A stretch of 64,000 bases of DNA from NCBI RefSeq assembly GCF_027244095.1, contig NC_069662.1, positions 11,372,501-11,436,500 on the forward strand. Reading direction: 5' to 3'. The translations under genes and the position numbers were made by a program. The stretch comes from Hemicordylus capensis. Lineage: Eukaryota; Chordata; Lepidosauria; Squamata; Cordylidae. The stretch's first letter is position 1. Each line of letters opens with the position of its first letter. Positions 31,086 through 42,536 of this stretch are shown one piece after another. The notes under the pieces were generated by a model, which was given only the letters and a program-made list of their open reading frames with translations, had not been told where the DNA came from and did no database searches.

Positions 31086-31404
31086 CCAGCCTGGTTCAGG
31101 TTAGTGCTGAACCAGCATGTCCAGTTTTTTGCACATCTCTGGAAGGGGAGCCCAGCCATCTCCCTGGGCTGAAAGCATGCAGTCTTGGCCATACTGCATG
31201 AGTGGAGGCATGCACCAGGACAAAGAGATGGGGCTTGAAAGGAAATCCCAGATTTTGTTGATGACAACACCCATTTTCCCCAATCAAAGACCATTTCAGC
31301 TGGGGATCCTGTGAATTGGAGTCAACAACCTTTGGGGTTCCAAAAGACACTGGTCCCTGAACAGCAGCAGAATTGTGCAAGAGGTCAATGCTCTACAGAT
31401 TTGT
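31086..31404. other. 3' flank of the receptor 4 pseudogene
   Basis: 31086-31320 holds overlapping short frames without domains. The last 80 bp before 31405 are 3' flank of the pseudogene. Confidence 0.45.
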
Positions 31405-32337
31405 TCATTGCCCCTTTTCCCCCAGCACCTTGAAGACCGCTGCATGGACATCCTTGTTCCGCAAGGTGTAAATGACCGGGTTGAGAAGAGGTGTGACCAC
31501 AATGTAGAAGACAGCAATTTGTTTGTCATGGTCAGGCGCTTTGGCTGACTGGGGTCTCAAGTACATGAACATGAGGGTTCCATAGAACAAAGTGACCACT
31601 GCCAAGTGGGAGGCGCATGTGGAGAAGGCCTTGCGTGACCCAGCCACTGACCGCATTTGGAGCACGGAAAAGAGAATGAGCCCATAGGAGGTGAGGACAA
31701 CAGACAGAGGACCCAGGAGAACCAGCACAGATGTCCAAAATACAATGGCCTCTGTTACGTGGGTATCAGCACACGCAAGTTTCAACACCAGTGGCAGCTC
31801 ACAGAAGAAGTGGTTGATGTGGTTTGGGCCACAGAAGTGGTGGCGAAAGGTGCAGCTGATATTTAATGCAGCAATGAAGCAGCAAATGGCCCAGGAGACA
31901 AAGGCAAGTTCCCACCGACGCCACTGGTCCATGATGATGGTGTATAACAAGGGGTTTCAGATAGCCAAGTAGCGGTCATAGGCCATGACAGCCAGCAGAA
32001 AGAATTCAGTGCCACCCAGCATCATGGTCGTGTACATCTGGATGGCACAACGGGTGGAGGAGATGCCCCCCTTTCCAGACAGGAGGTGAGCCAACATCTG
32101 GGGGACAGTGCTGGTGGTATAGCAGATCTCCAGGATGGAGAGGTGTGTCAGGAAGAAGTACATAGGAGTCTGGAGTCTGGCATCAGCTCGCACTAGGATA
32201 ATGATGACAAGATTCCCCACAAGGGTAAGTGAGTAGATGAGGAGGATGACCACAAAGAGAAGAAGCTGTGTCTTTCAGTGGCTGGAGAGTCCCACCAAGA
32301 TGAACTCTTTGACAGTGGTGAGGTTTTCAACCCCCAT
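31405..32337 (-). pseudogene. Olfactory receptor 4, full length, two nonsense codons
   Basis: 311 codons in one unbroken frame starting MGVENLTTVKEFILVGLSSH. The frame is stopped at codon 21 (32275-32277; paralogues have Arg, so CGA to TGA fits) and again at 31957-31959 where MAYDRYLAIC should have its Cys (TGC/TGT to TGA). All else is conserved: LQTPMYFFLTHLS, '[19 protein letters not shown]', PLLNPVIYTLRNKDVHAAV. No frameshift is seen, so inactivation looks recent; it could also be a segregating or assembly-level null. The CAG acceptor at 32351-32353 sits 13 nt before the ATG, as in the active genes. Confidence 0.93.
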
Positions 32338-32428
32338 CGTAGCCTCCTGCCTGCAAGAAAGGACAACAGCAAGAAACCCTGGCTGACATCCATTCTCCAA
32401 GATTTCTTTACCAGAACATAGCATTCAT

Positions 32429-32794
32429 TGAGGCTGTTCAGAGAACCAAAAACCAGGTAGGACACATGTCCTATCAAGATTTTGGAGCTATGCACACTTC
32501 CAGTTATTGGTTTTGTGAGAGCAAACTACTAGGTAGGAGGAGGGAGAAGTGATTGTGTGGGAGACAGGAGCTGGGTAGGACAGCACTATCCTACCCAGCT
32601 TTCATACCCAGCATTTGACCAAGGTAGGAGGAAAAACTGTCCTACCCAGCTCCTGTCTCCCACACAGTCACTTCTTCCTTCTCCTACCTAGTTGTTGGCT
32701 CCTGCACATCTGGAAATTGGGAGCATGCACAGCTTCCAAAGAAAGTGTCTTTCACAAGTGTCCTACTCACTTTTCGGTTCTGTGAACAGCCTCA
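32429..32794. mobile_element. Foldback TIR element, copy F2
   Basis: Ends TGAGGCTGTTCAGAGAACC and, inverted, TGAGGCTGTTCACAGAACC. Inside is a second, nearly perfect 50-bp inverted repeat (32533-32582 with 32638-32687) rich in GGTAGGAGGA and GGGAGACAGGAGCTGGGTAG. Its ends relate it to F1 (25095) and its arms to the elements at 22960, 51275 and 59428. Confidence 0.8.
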
Positions 32795-33230
32795 GTGTAT
32801 CTAAGCATGAGTGGTATCCCTCATTTGGCCCTCATGGTTTAAGGGTTTCCATAGCAAATTTCCATAGGTGGTGTCAGACAGTGGTAAAGTTGGGCAACCT
32901 CTCCCCAAAGCAGTAAAAATGTACTTTGTGCACTCTGTCCCCCCACCCCTCCAAATTTTCTGGTGCTGTCACTGAATCTCCATTTTCAAAATGGTCCCAT
33001 GAAGTCAATCATGTGACATCATGGTAAGTAGTATCCATGGACGCTAGCTCTGATTTCCCTGATGGTTAAACAAAGCCATAGGTTTCCTACATCCTGCTAC
33101 TCCTAAAGGAGCATAACCTTGCTGAGCAATGTCCTGTCCTGGTGAGCAGATATACACCAACTCCACTTAATTCTTTCCTCATAATTTAAACAGCTACATT
33201 GATGACGCACTTTACAATGAACATAAAAGG
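32795..33230. other. Intergenic, nothing recognised
   Basis: No gene or repeat supported. Confidence 0.4.
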
Positions 33231-33450
33231 CCCATTCACATGTTATGTTCAACACGCATACAATAAGCAAAGGTACAAAGGTACAGTCACATGTTATGCT
33301 GAATGCAGGTACAGAAATACACTCTGTACCATGTATTTGAAGGGCCTATGTTGAGTGTCACTTTTAAAATGGACACAGGTACAGTCATTCACACAAACAT
33401 GTGTTTGAGTGTACAGACATCGGTACACTCGTTCAGCATAATGTCAGAAT
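33231..33450. repeat. GTACA-rich unclassified repeat
   Basis: Repeated GTACA/TGTAC-containing blocks ('CACATGTTATG' at 33238 and 33291, 'GGTACAGTCA' at 33281 and 33379). Related blocks occur at 38285-38390, 38750-38830 and 43636-43730. Possibly a non-autonomous element with inverted ends near 'GTTCAGCATAATG'. Confidence 0.5.
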
Positions 33451-34490
33451 CAGGCTAAATTGCTGCCTGCCTAAGGAAATGAGATTTAAGAGGGCTGGAT
33501 ACAAAATATGAAAAATTCACAAGAATTCCATGTTATGGAAGGTTCTATGTATTCTATGTGTCTATGGTTTGGTATTTTGGGTTGTTGTTGGGGTCCCCCC
33601 CCCGTTTGCCAATCCACCAAGTTGTTTCAAGTTGGCAGCCACTCAGAATATAAAATATCCAATAAATAATAATAATAATTAATAAATAAATATAGGCAAC
33701 ACCCCTTTATAGCCCATGTCTGATGGTTGGATTCAAATTCATGGCACATTGGAGAGGGCTCTGGAGGACCTCTTTCCAAATTCACTGAAAGTGACTAGGG
33801 TCGCAGTCACTGAAGGCCAAACTAGAGGAGAAAATCAACTTCCTGACAGGTTTCTCTTTGCTCCGTTTCCCATACATATATAATTTTTATGCTTAAAAAA
33901 GCACCTCCTGGAAGCTGTGTTTGATCAGAGAAGTAGCCAAACATATGAAACTGCCTTATTGCGAGTCAGATAAATTCCCCCAAATAGCCCAAGAGGGACA
34001 GCCCTTCCATGAGGCAAAGTGGGGCAGTCTCCTCAGATGGGCGTGCAGGAAGTGATGCAGGGGGCGGTAAGTGGGGTGCACCAGGGACATACTTCTTTCT
34101 TGCCACCCAGCCAGAGCTAGGGATGTGCTTGTCGCCACTGCCTGACTTGGTGGCATAGTCTGAGAGGGCTTACTTGCCTGATTCTGAAGCACGACTACAG
34201 TGAGTGAGTGTGCTTCCAGAACATAGTAAGCCCTCTTTCTAGGTATGTCTGTGTGCATTCATAGAGAAGTTAAAAAGTCAAGAAAGAAAAGGACTTCTTT
34301 AAGGGTAGAAAGGGAGGAGGCAAACCTCTAAATACTCTCTGTATTCAGCACATTCGTTGAAATGAAGAACTTTCCAAGATGGAAAGTGCTAGTGATTCGA
34401 GTGAGATCCAGAGGGGTTGGTGTTACTAGGCTCACACAATTCTTTGTTCTTTTAGCTAACACATCAACATAAGTTAAATGACACAAAGTA
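33451..34490. other. Intergenic with a LINE tail
   Basis: 33600-33700 ends in 'GGCAGCCACTCAGAATATAA' and AATAATAAT/AATAAATA units, a LINE-type tail. 33940-33972 is a SINE-tail scrap (GAAACTGCCTTATTGCGAGT). Nothing else recognised. Confidence 0.45.
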
Positions 34491-34550
34491 ATCTTACCTT
34501 GGTGTTTCTCCCAAGTGTTGGTTAACAGTCAAGAAGAGTTTTCACCAGCT
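34491..34550 (-). promoter_or_regulatory. Predicted OR 5' exon and splice donor
   Basis: Minus strand: 'CCAACACTTGGGAGAAACAC', then CAAG|GTAAGATT (donor at 34491-34497). It aligns with the donors at 36268, 40856, 50058, 54906 and 61490. By position it would serve the receptor 4 pseudogene 2.1 kb downstream. Confidence 0.55.
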
Positions 34551-35149
34551 AAAATTAAGGTATACAATAGCAGAGTGAATTTTAATCAACTTCCTAATGG
34601 GAGGTATTGAAAAACCCTAAAGAAATTAACAGGACTGTCAGTGACCTCACACCATATCTCTTCACACGATCTCTCATTTGGGGGACCAGGATATTAGTTG
34701 CCGGATGCCCAGTGTCGACTTCTTCCAATACAAGTGGAACAAAACACCCAGTGACTTCTTCTTCCTTCTTCTTCCCTAGTACTGGGCAGAGGGATTCTCC
34801 CAAATTCTATGATCTTATGACTTCAGGTGAGTACAAAGCATCTTGCATTTCTTAGATATAAAACATCAGGGTCTGAATATCCTCTGGAACACATTGCAGG
34901 CTTTGAGGACAAACACATTCATGCACAAATGTCTGGATCATGAACAGTAGTGATTGCCAATATACTTCTCACGTTTCTATTACTGGCCACCAGAGCCTCC
35001 ATTGGGGGTGGGGGGAGGAAACTAAAATGAAATCGTGATGTACAGCTTGGTCAAAGCACTCCCTTGCCTTTAGGCCAGGGGAATAAGCTGTGTTATACTA
35101 AGTCATTTAAAATGCCTATCTGGCCCCAAACTATCTATTTTGTCAGGGG

Positions 35150-35570
35150 AAATCTCTCCTAGGGCTCTGGAAGATGAACTTTTATGCCTTGTTATTTGAG
35201 ATCTTTCAACTGCAGGTGCCAAGGAGCTCATATATGATATCATATGCTCTACTGTTAAGTTCCCGTACCTCAAACCACCTTGATATGTGCTGCTTCAAGC
35301 AATATTTTACTCTTTAAGGTCAATACAATCTGATTGTTTTTTGAGTGCCTAAATATTCTCAGTGTTAGGAGATATTAGCATGCTTTCTTTCTGTTTGTTT
35401 GTTCCTCCCTGAAGGCTTGAATGTTCGTGAAGATAATAAAGACAGCAGAACCATTCCACAGGGACCGCTCCAATCCCTTTAATGTTTTCCATTGGGTCAC
35501 TAATTGTTTGGTGTTTATTTCCTCAGCCTCTTGACTGTGTCACATCTTTAATATAACACCACCTAAGGAA
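35150..35570 (-). promoter_or_regulatory. Intergenic OR module, copy d
   Basis: Blocks 'TTCTCAGTGTTAGGAGATAT', 'AAGATAATAAAGACAGCAG', 'CCAATCCCTTTAATGTTTTC' match copies b and e in order. About 2.8 kb upstream of the receptor 4 pseudogene. Confidence 0.65.
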
Positions 35571-35639
35571 TCCAGCATTTCATCAGGAATTGTTGATTCT
35601 TCATGCAGGGTGGTGGTGGGGGGTCACCAAAAGGATTAT

Positions 35640-36035
35640 AATACAGCACTGGAAGGGCATGAACCCCACTGAGATCATCAGGAGAGGTCCGTCTGCATTT
35701 GCCACCAGCTCGTCTGGTGGCTACTCAGGGACGGGCCTTCTCAGCAGCTGCCCCGAGGTCTTGGAATGCACTCTCTAGTGAAATAAGAGCCTCCCCATCT
35801 CTCACAGTTTTAAAAAAGTTTTTAAAGATGCATATGTTCACCCAGGCTTTTAATTAATATTGTTTTAATTGTTTTAATGTTGTTTTAGAATATTTTTTAA
35901 AATTAAATTGTTGTGTTTTAAATTTCTTGTTTGTGTTTTTAACTAATGCTTTACTTTCTGTTTTTATCTTGTTGTAAGCCATCCAGAGACATGAGTTTTG
36001 GGCAGCATAAAAATATGTTAAATAAATAAATACAT
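35640..36035 (+). repeat. LINE 3' end, degenerate
   Basis: Plus-strand counterpart of 19045-19347: 'GCCACCAGCTCGTCTGGTGG', 'AATAAGAGCCTCCCCATCTC', 'AAGCCATCCAGAGACATGAG', 'GGGCAGCATAAAAATATGTT', then AAATA units. Probably CR1/L2-like. Confidence 0.6.
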
Positions 36036-36114
36036 AAATATTACCTATTTCTCATCCCTCGGAGGCTAGACGTTGCCGAACAGCCCTGTGGGCATTCAGT
36101 TGTGAGAAAGTACT

Positions 36115-36330
36115 GAGAGTCAACATTTGTGGGCACGGCTCATGCACTGAAGGAAGTGTATTCCAATTTGATGGTTTTTGAGGCCCAAATACATCATTAG
36201 GAGAAAACGTTGAGCTCTGCTCTTCTCCCCCATTATCTGAATTCCAAATTGCAAAATATAATCTTACCTCCATGCTTCCAACTAGGTGCTCTTCAGCACC
36301 CAAGAAGGAGTCTTTCACCAGCTTATGTTA
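36115..36330 (-). promoter_or_regulatory. Predicted OR 5' exon and donor, orphan copy
   Basis: Minus strand '...GTTGGAAGCATGGAG|GTAAGATTAT' (donor at 36261-36267). Closely similar to 40710-40930. No intact receptor lies between it and the pseudogene at 31405-32337, so it may be an orphan. Confidence 0.55.
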
Positions 36331-36529
36331 AAAAGTACAATAACTGAGTGTGTTTGAGTCAGCTAACCAATGCAAAATGAACAATGGCATGGAAGTCCAA
36401 TGGGCTGTCAGTGACATCATGGGCAATGCACGCCATCCCTAACAAGTGGGTTGCTGACTTGTGTTTTCTTTCCGCTGCTCTGCTTATGACAGCATCTCAC
36501 TAGCCTAACACTAGGGGGTTACCTAACAC

Positions 36530-37290
36530 CTAAAACCTCCAAAATGAGAATAGAAGGCATCTAGCTATTTAAAAAGCAATAATTATCTGAAGATCCTTTC
36601 GGATTAATTATGGGTTCTGAAAACACATACACTCAATGGAATGTGAGTCTTGTATATTACTGGCTGGAAATATGTGAGGGCTGTTAGCTTGGGAAGTCTC
36701 TTGCCTTAGGACTTGGAGAGAAGCTGCCTTCTATTCAGAGAGACAAGCGCTCAGTTTTGTCTAGTACCGTTGTCTTACCTTGACTGTTTCTCCAGAGCGT
36801 CAGGCTCCATACCTGGAGACCCTTTTCCTGGAAATGTCAGGTTGTTTAGACATGCAAAACATGGGTGCTACCTCTAAGCTAAAGTTCCTAAACCATCTTG
36901 ACTGGTGCTCCTCCCACCAGTCTACAAATCCTTCAAATGTGAGCGTCAACTTAACCTGTCTTGCTCAATGCCTATCTACTCTCAGAATTAGATGACGGAC
37001 AGTTTGATGGCTTTTTTGTCTCTGAAAAATCTTTTGTGGATTCAGTAAGATAATGAAGTCTGCAGATCGACTCCATGGGGGCTCCTCTGATGCCTTTGGC
37101 ATTTTCCTCTGGATTCTTAACAGGCTGTTATATGTTACTTCAACCCCTTGGGTTTCAAGTTTTTAATAAAGCAGTAGGGGGAAAGGTTCTTTGATTTTCT
37201 CAAGAAAGGAAGTCAAGATACACCAAAACATGCAGCATATCTCAAGGGAAATAGTTCACAATATCTTTGGGAAAGAAAAAGTGGTTGCTT
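36530..37290 (-). promoter_or_regulatory. Intergenic OR module, copy e
   Basis: Contains 'AGAAGGCATCTAGCTATTTA', a homeodomain-like GGATTAATTATGGG (36600-36613), 'TCCTGGAAATGTCAGG', 'AATAAAGCAGTAGGGGGAAA'. It pairs with copy f at 41090-41890 at high identity (about 5 differences in 180 bp near 37140-37320). Confidence 0.75.
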
Positions 37291-37635
37291 AATATTTATT
37301 TATTTTAAGCACACACGCGCATGGACACACACAGAGAGACACATGTTCATATTCCAAAGGTCTGAGAATGCTGCTTTTGTCCTATATCAGCTCCTCTAGG
37401 ATAGTGTGGTCTGAGATGACCACCTTCCCAATACCACTCAAGTGAGCCATACAGAAATATGTGATTTGGGGTTTCCTAAATCCAAGTCCAGTGCTTTACC
37501 CAACCATCCCAAACTGGTGTTCCCGTAAAAGCACTGAGAATTTCATTTCAACTTTTCTTCACAATTATGAGAACTTGAAATTAGACTTTAAAAAAATGAA
37601 ATGAAAGTTCACATTCTCAGAATGCCCAGATATGT
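37291..37635. other. Duplicated intergenic sequence
   Basis: Almost the same as 41900-42240. No gene. Confidence 0.7.
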
Positions 37636-37930
37636 GCTGGTCTTGTGGTAGCAAGCACAACATGTCCCCTTAGCTAAGCAGGGTCTGCCCCGGTTGCATA
37701 TGAATGGGAGACTACATGTGTAAACATTGTACAATATATTCCCCTTAGGGGATGGAGATGCTTTGGGAAGAGCATCTAGGTTCCAAGTTCCCTCCCTGGA
37801 ATATCCAAGATAGGGCTGAGACAGATTCCTGCCTGCAATCTTGGAGAAGCCACTGCCAGTCTGTGAAGACAATAGTGAACTAGAGGGACCAATGGTCTGA
37901 GTCAATATATGGCAGCTTCCTATGTTCCTA
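37636..37930 (+). repeat. Chimeric 5S/tRNA SINE, shared by both duplicons
   Basis: Plus-strand full copy: GCTGGTCTTGTGGTAGCAAG, TTAGCTAAGCAGGGTCTGCC, 'GAATGGGAGACTACATG' (5S-like), body, tail TTCCTATGTTCCTA. An orthologous copy sits at the same place in the second duplicon (42241-42536), so insertion predates that duplication or conversion. Confidence 0.92.
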
Positions 37931-38393
37931 TCGGTTCTGAATATTTTAATGACTGCATTAGACACCCAGCCTTCCTACTGTTATTTCAAACAGATTCCTC
38001 GTACTCTGTTTGTGGGGCTCAAGATTGGCTTAAACGAAAACTGAATGCCCAGAGCAATGATCACCTGAAGGCTAACCAGATCATTTTATTGCCAAGGAGC
38101 TTTCAACAAGAAGAATTTAGTCTTGTCTAAACTGGAGTCCCAAAGCAACAGGACCTGGTCACAAAAACACAGAATTAGGGATCAGTCACTATTGGCAACT
38201 GAGACAAAGCAAAATGACTTATCCCTTTGCCAACATAAAGGAGTGGGTGGAACACTAAGCCATCACCTTCTAGGCCCTAAGTTCACATGTTAGGTCCAAT
38301 GCATGTATAGTCTGTGTACAGTATACACATGTACAGATCTGTCTGCATATACAATTATTCAGATGTTATGCTCAATGGAGAGGAGAGCTGGAG
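37931..38393. other. Duplicated intergenic sequence with GTACA repeat
   Basis: 37931-38030 matches 42537-42640. 38285-38390 is a GTACA-rich repeat matching 43636-43720. Confidence 0.6.
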
Positions 38394-38700
38394 AGGAGAG
38401 CTGGTCTTGTGGTAGCAAGCATGACTTGTCCCCTTAGCTAAGCAGGGTCTGCCCTGGTTGCATATGAAAGGGAGACTTGATGTGTGAGCACTGGAAGATA
38501 TTCTTCCTAGGGGATGAAGCCACTCTGGGATTAGCTGAAAGGTTCCAAGTTCCCTCCATGGCTTCTCCAAGATAGGGCTGATTGAGATTTCTGCCTGCAA
38601 CCTTGGAGAAGCCACTGCCAGTCTGTGAAGACAATACAGAACTAGATAGACCAATGCTATGACTCAGTATATGGCAGCTTCCTATGTCCCTATGTTCCTA
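38394..38700 (+). repeat. Chimeric 5S/tRNA SINE, absent from second duplicon
   Basis: Full-length plus copy with a duplicated GAGAGGAGAGCTGG at the start (38378-38403). The matching position in the second duplicon (about 43715) has no SINE, so this insertion came after the two copies separated. Confidence 0.9.
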
Positions 38701-39378
38701 CAATAGCAGGCTTTGTATTGCTTTGCTGACTTTGAAAGGGCCCTAGACACAGGTTCACCTTTTAACATGTGCAGTCATTCCCAGAAAAAGCATGTACATG
38801 TGTACAGACCTCTTGAATGCATGATTTGACAGAGTGGTGTACTAGTTGATTGTACTACATGTAAGGAATACCATTTTTACTGCTCCTGCATGTAAAAGGA
38901 CTCTTTGCATCTAGAAAACCAGCAGATCAGGATTGTTCTCAGCCCTCTTTCTGCGATGTTATATATCTTTAGAGCCATTCGTCTTTAAAACAAGGGAGCA
39001 TTCAAAAACATGATTCCCTTACTGGTAGCATGAAGGGAATCAGCCAGTTCAATCATCTCAGGATTCTACCAATCCTTTTGCCATCTCTTTCAGTGGTATG
39101 TATAGACCCAGACAAGGGTTTGTCACTTCAGTCCTGCACCATATATAACCAAGATCTCATTGACTGTTTCAGGTTATATCATCCTAGAAGGGCAAAGGAA
39201 TCTGGACAGCTTGAGGATTTTAAAGAAGAGCAGGATCTGTGTGCAGCAATCATTGGTGACTGCCTTCAACTTTCATGTCAATATCCAATATCTGTGGCAC
39301 TCCAGCAGCAGAGTATTCAGAGCAAATGACTGGCCATCAATGGGCAACATCCAGACCTGCCCAGAAACACATCAAAGC
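38701..39378. other. Duplicated 3' flank of receptor 5
   Basis: Resembles 43730-44160 plus 44948-45030 (shared 'GGAATACCATTTTTACTGCT', 'CTAGAAAACCAGCAGATCAG', 'CAAGATCTCATTGA'). The frames of 96-99 codons here are not conserved in the second copy and are rejected. Confidence 0.6.
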
Positions 39379-40323
39379 TCATCCTTTTGTCCCAGGCCCC
39401 CGTCTTCCCAGGAACTTGGCTGCTGCCCCATGTATGTCCTTGTTCCGTAGAGTGTAAATAATAGGGTTGAGTAGTGGGGTGACTATGATGTAAAAGATGG
39501 CAAGTCTCTTCTCAAAGTCTGGTGTTGTGCCTGAGCGGGGCCTCATGTACATTGTGATGACAGTACCATAGAACAAGGAGACGACCATCAGGTGGGAAGC
39601 ACATGTGGAGAAGGCCTTGCTCCTTCCAGCCGCTGACTTCATGCGCAACACAGAAGACAGAATGAGCCCATAGGATGTTAGGATAACAGACAGGGGAACA
39701 AGCAGGATGAGGACAGCCGCCCCAAAAATGACCGCCTCAGTAACACGGATGTCGGCACATGCGAGTTGCAACACAACTGGCATCTCACAGAAGAAATGGT
39801 TAATACGGTTAGGGCCGCAGAAGGGGAAGCGAAAGGTGCAGCCCACATTTATAATGGAGAGAAGGAAGCCACCTGCCCAGGAAACAGAGGCAAGGAGCAA
39901 TTGGCATGAATTGTGCATGGCAACGGCATAGAGCAGAGGATGGCAGATGGCCAAGTAGCGATCGTAGGCCATGGCACCCAGCAGAATACCTTCGGTGCTG
40001 CCCAAGGACAATGCCACATACATCTGAGCTGCACAATGGGTGAAGGAGATGACCCCGTGCCCAGTCAGAAGGTGAGCCAACACCTGGGGCACAATGGTAG
40101 TGACATAACAAATTTCTAGGCCTGAAAGGTTGGTGAGGAAGAAGTACATGGGAGTGTGGAGCCGGGAGTCAGCCTTCACCAGCAGGATGATCACCAGATT
40201 CCCCACCACGGTAAATAAATAGGTGATGAGGATGATCACAAAGAGCAGGATCTGTATCTTCCGGTGGCTGGAGAGTCCCACCAAGATGAACTCTTTGACA
40301 GTGGTGAGGTTTTCAGCCCCCAT
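39379..40323 (-). CDS. Olfactory receptor 5, class II, intact
   Basis: 314 residues: MGAENLTTVKEFILVGLSSH. NLT site at 5-7, GNL in TM1 at 41-43, LHTPMYFFLTNLSG from 55, MAYDRYLAIC 118-127, Cys 97, 162, 169, 179 and 189, [10 protein letters not shown] 236-245, PLLNPIIYTLRNKD 283-296. The frame stays open 34 codons upstream, but that stretch contains TTTTTTCAG (acceptor, CTG at 40342-40344 on the plus strand) 18 nt before this ATG, so the upstream part is intron. Oddities: Thr-His at 95-96 (SFTHC where others have SFTRC) and Gly112 replacing Cys in 'TECILL'. The N-terminus resembles pseudogene 4, the C-terminal half receptor 7. Confidence 0.97.
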   Translation of the reverse strand: MGAENLTTVKEFILVGLSSHRKIQILLFVIILITYLFTVVGNLVIILLVKADSRLHTPMYFFLTNLSGLEICYVTTIVPQVLAHLLTGHGVISFTHCAAQMYVALSLGSTEGILLGAMAYDRYLAICHPLLYAVAMHNSCQLLLASVSWAGGFLLSIINVGCTFRFPFCGPNRINHFFCEMPVVLQLACADIRVTEAVIFGAAVLILLVPLSVILTSYGLILSSVLRMKSAAGRSKAFSTCASHLMVVSLFYGTVITMYMRPRSGTTPDFEKRLAIFYIIVTPLLNPIIYTLRNKDIHGAAAKFLGRRGPGTKG

Positions 40324-40709
40324 TCCTGCCCCCTGCCAGGACTGAAAAAAGAGCAACAAAAGACAGACCATTTTCTTAGAATGGAACAACCATATTACAC
40401 ATTGTGAGATGGGAGAGAACTTCATAACAAGCCAGCACCAGGAACATAGTCCAAACTATTTTTTTTAAAATGCCCTCTTTACTTAATCTCCCAGTATCCC
40501 TTTAACTGAATTATGCCTCTTAATTGGCCACCTCTTATTCAGACGTTGTGATTTGGTGGGTTTTATAGGTTTTGAAATCATTGTTGAGATGTTGTTTACA
40601 TGTACCATTTTTAAACAATTTTATACAGTTGCTTTATACATGCTTTAAACAATTGCATGCATCAATCAGTCACTATGAGCATTCATCCTCTGAGATGGTA
40701 CCAATGGCT
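40324..40709. promoter_or_regulatory. Intron of receptor 5
   Basis: Sequence between the predicted donor (40849-40855) and acceptor (40342-40344), about 0.5 kb. T-rich near 40600; no other feature. Confidence 0.5.
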
Positions 40710-40935
40710 CATATGTGAGGGCCTGTCTCGTGTACTGAAGGAACTGCGTTCCAATTTGATTATTTTGGAAACCCAAATGCATTATTGGGACAAAAACTTG
40801 AGCTCTGTTCTTCTCCCCCATAAACTGAATTCCAAATTGCAAAATATCATCTTACCTTCATGCTTCCAACCAGGTATTCTTCAACAGCCAAGAAGGAGTC
40901 TTTCACCAGCTTATGTTAAAGAGTCCAATAATGGA
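40710..40935 (-). promoter_or_regulatory. Predicted 5' exon and donor of receptor 5
   Basis: Minus strand 'GTTGAAGAATACCTGGTTGG' then AAGCATGAAG|GTAAGATGAT (donor at 40849-40855). This is the shortest donor-to-ATG distance in the window, about 530 bp, giving a clear two-exon model with an untranslated first exon. Confidence 0.65.
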
Positions 40936-41089
40936 GTGGGCTTGAGTCAGCTAACCACTAGATAAATGATGGCGTTGAAGGTCAGTGGGACTTCTGTGAC
41001 ATCATCTTGGAGATACATACTATCTCTTAAAGTGGGTTGCTGACTGGTGCTTTTTCTCTGCTGCTTTGCTTATGGTAGCATCTCACTAT

Positions 41090-41890
41090 CCTAACACCTA
41101 GGGGTTACCAAACACCAAACACTATTTAGCTATAAAATAGTAATAATTGTTTGAAGATCCCTTGTAAATAATTATGGGATCTAAGCACACACACACAATT
41201 GAATGCGAGTCTTGTATAATACTAGCAGGAAATATGCTAATGCAGTTGTTAGCCATTGAACTCTCTTTTGGAAGGAGGTTGGAAGAAAATTAGAACACAC
41301 TGTGTATCTCAGGAAATATCTTGCCTTAGGACTTGGAGAAAAGCTGCCTTCTATTCAGTGAGACAAGCACTTAATCTTTCCTTGATGGTTTCTTCAGAGC
41401 CTCAGGCTCCATACCCAAAGAGCCTTTTCCTGGAAATGTCAGGGTGTTCAGGCATGCAAAACAAGGGTGCTACCTCTAAGCTAAAGTTCCTAAACCATCT
41501 TGTCAGGTGCTCCTCCAACCAGTCTGCAAATCCTTCAAATGTGAGCATCAACTTAACCTGTCTTGCTCAATGCCTGGCTAGCTACCCTCAGCATTAGGAG
41601 ACAAATAGCATGTTGGCTTTTTTGTCTCTGCAAAAGTTTTGTGACTTCAATAAGATAATGAAGTCTGTAGACCAACTCCATGGGGGCTCCTCTAATGCCT
41701 TTGGCATTTTCCTCTGGATTCTTAACAGGCTGTTATATGTTACTTCAACCCCTTGGGTTTCAAGTTTTTAATAAAGCCGTAGGGGGAAAGGTTCTTTGAT
41801 TTTCTCAAGAAAGAAAGTCAAGATACACCAAAACATGCAGCATATCTCAAGGGAAATAGTTCACAATATCTTTGGGAGAGAGAAAGTAGT
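41090..41890 (-). promoter_or_regulatory. Intergenic OR module, copy f (receptor 5)
   Basis: Near-copy of 36530-37290. Homeodomain-like AATAATTATGGG at 41168-41179, 'TCCTGGAAATGTCAGGGTG', 'AATAAAGCCGTAGGGGGAAA'. It begins about 0.8 kb upstream of the receptor 5 ATG. Confidence 0.75.
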
Positions 41891-42240
41891 TGCTTAATAT
41901 TTATTTATTTTAAGCACACATGCGCATGGACATACACACAAAGACACATGTTCATTCTCCAAAGGTCTGAGAATGCTGCTTTTGTCATATATCAGCTCCT
42001 CTAGGATAGTGTGGTCTGAGATGACCACCTTCCCAATACCACTCAAGTGAGCCATACAGAAATATGTGACTCTGGGTTTCCAAAATCCGAGCCCAGTGCT
42101 TTACCCCACCATCCCAAACTGGTGTTCCCGTAAAAGCACTGAGAATTTCATTTCAGCTTTTCTTCACAATGATGAGAACTTGAAATTGGACTTTAAAAAA
42201 ATGAAATGAAAGTTCACATTCTCAGAATGCCCAGATATGT

Positions 42241-42536
42241 GCTGGTCTTGTGGTAGCAAGCACAACATGTCCCCTTAGCTAAGCAGGGTCTGCCCCAGTT
42301 GCATATGAATGGGAGACTACATGTGTAAACATTGTACAATATATTCCCCTTAGGGGATGGAGAAGCTCTGGGAGGAGTATCTAGGTTCCAAGTTCCCTCC
42401 CTGGAATATCCAAGATAGGGCTGAGACAGATTTCTGCCTGCAATCTTGGAGAAGCCACTGCCAGTCTGTGAAGACAATAGTGAACTAGAGGGACCAATGG
42501 TCTGAGTCAATATATGGCAGCTTCCTATGTTCCTAT
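42241..42536 (+). repeat. Chimeric 5S/tRNA SINE, duplicon copy
   Basis: Same insertion as 37636-37930, with the same flanks (CCAGATATGT before, CGGTTCTGAATATTTTAATG after) and few substitutions. Confidence 0.92.
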
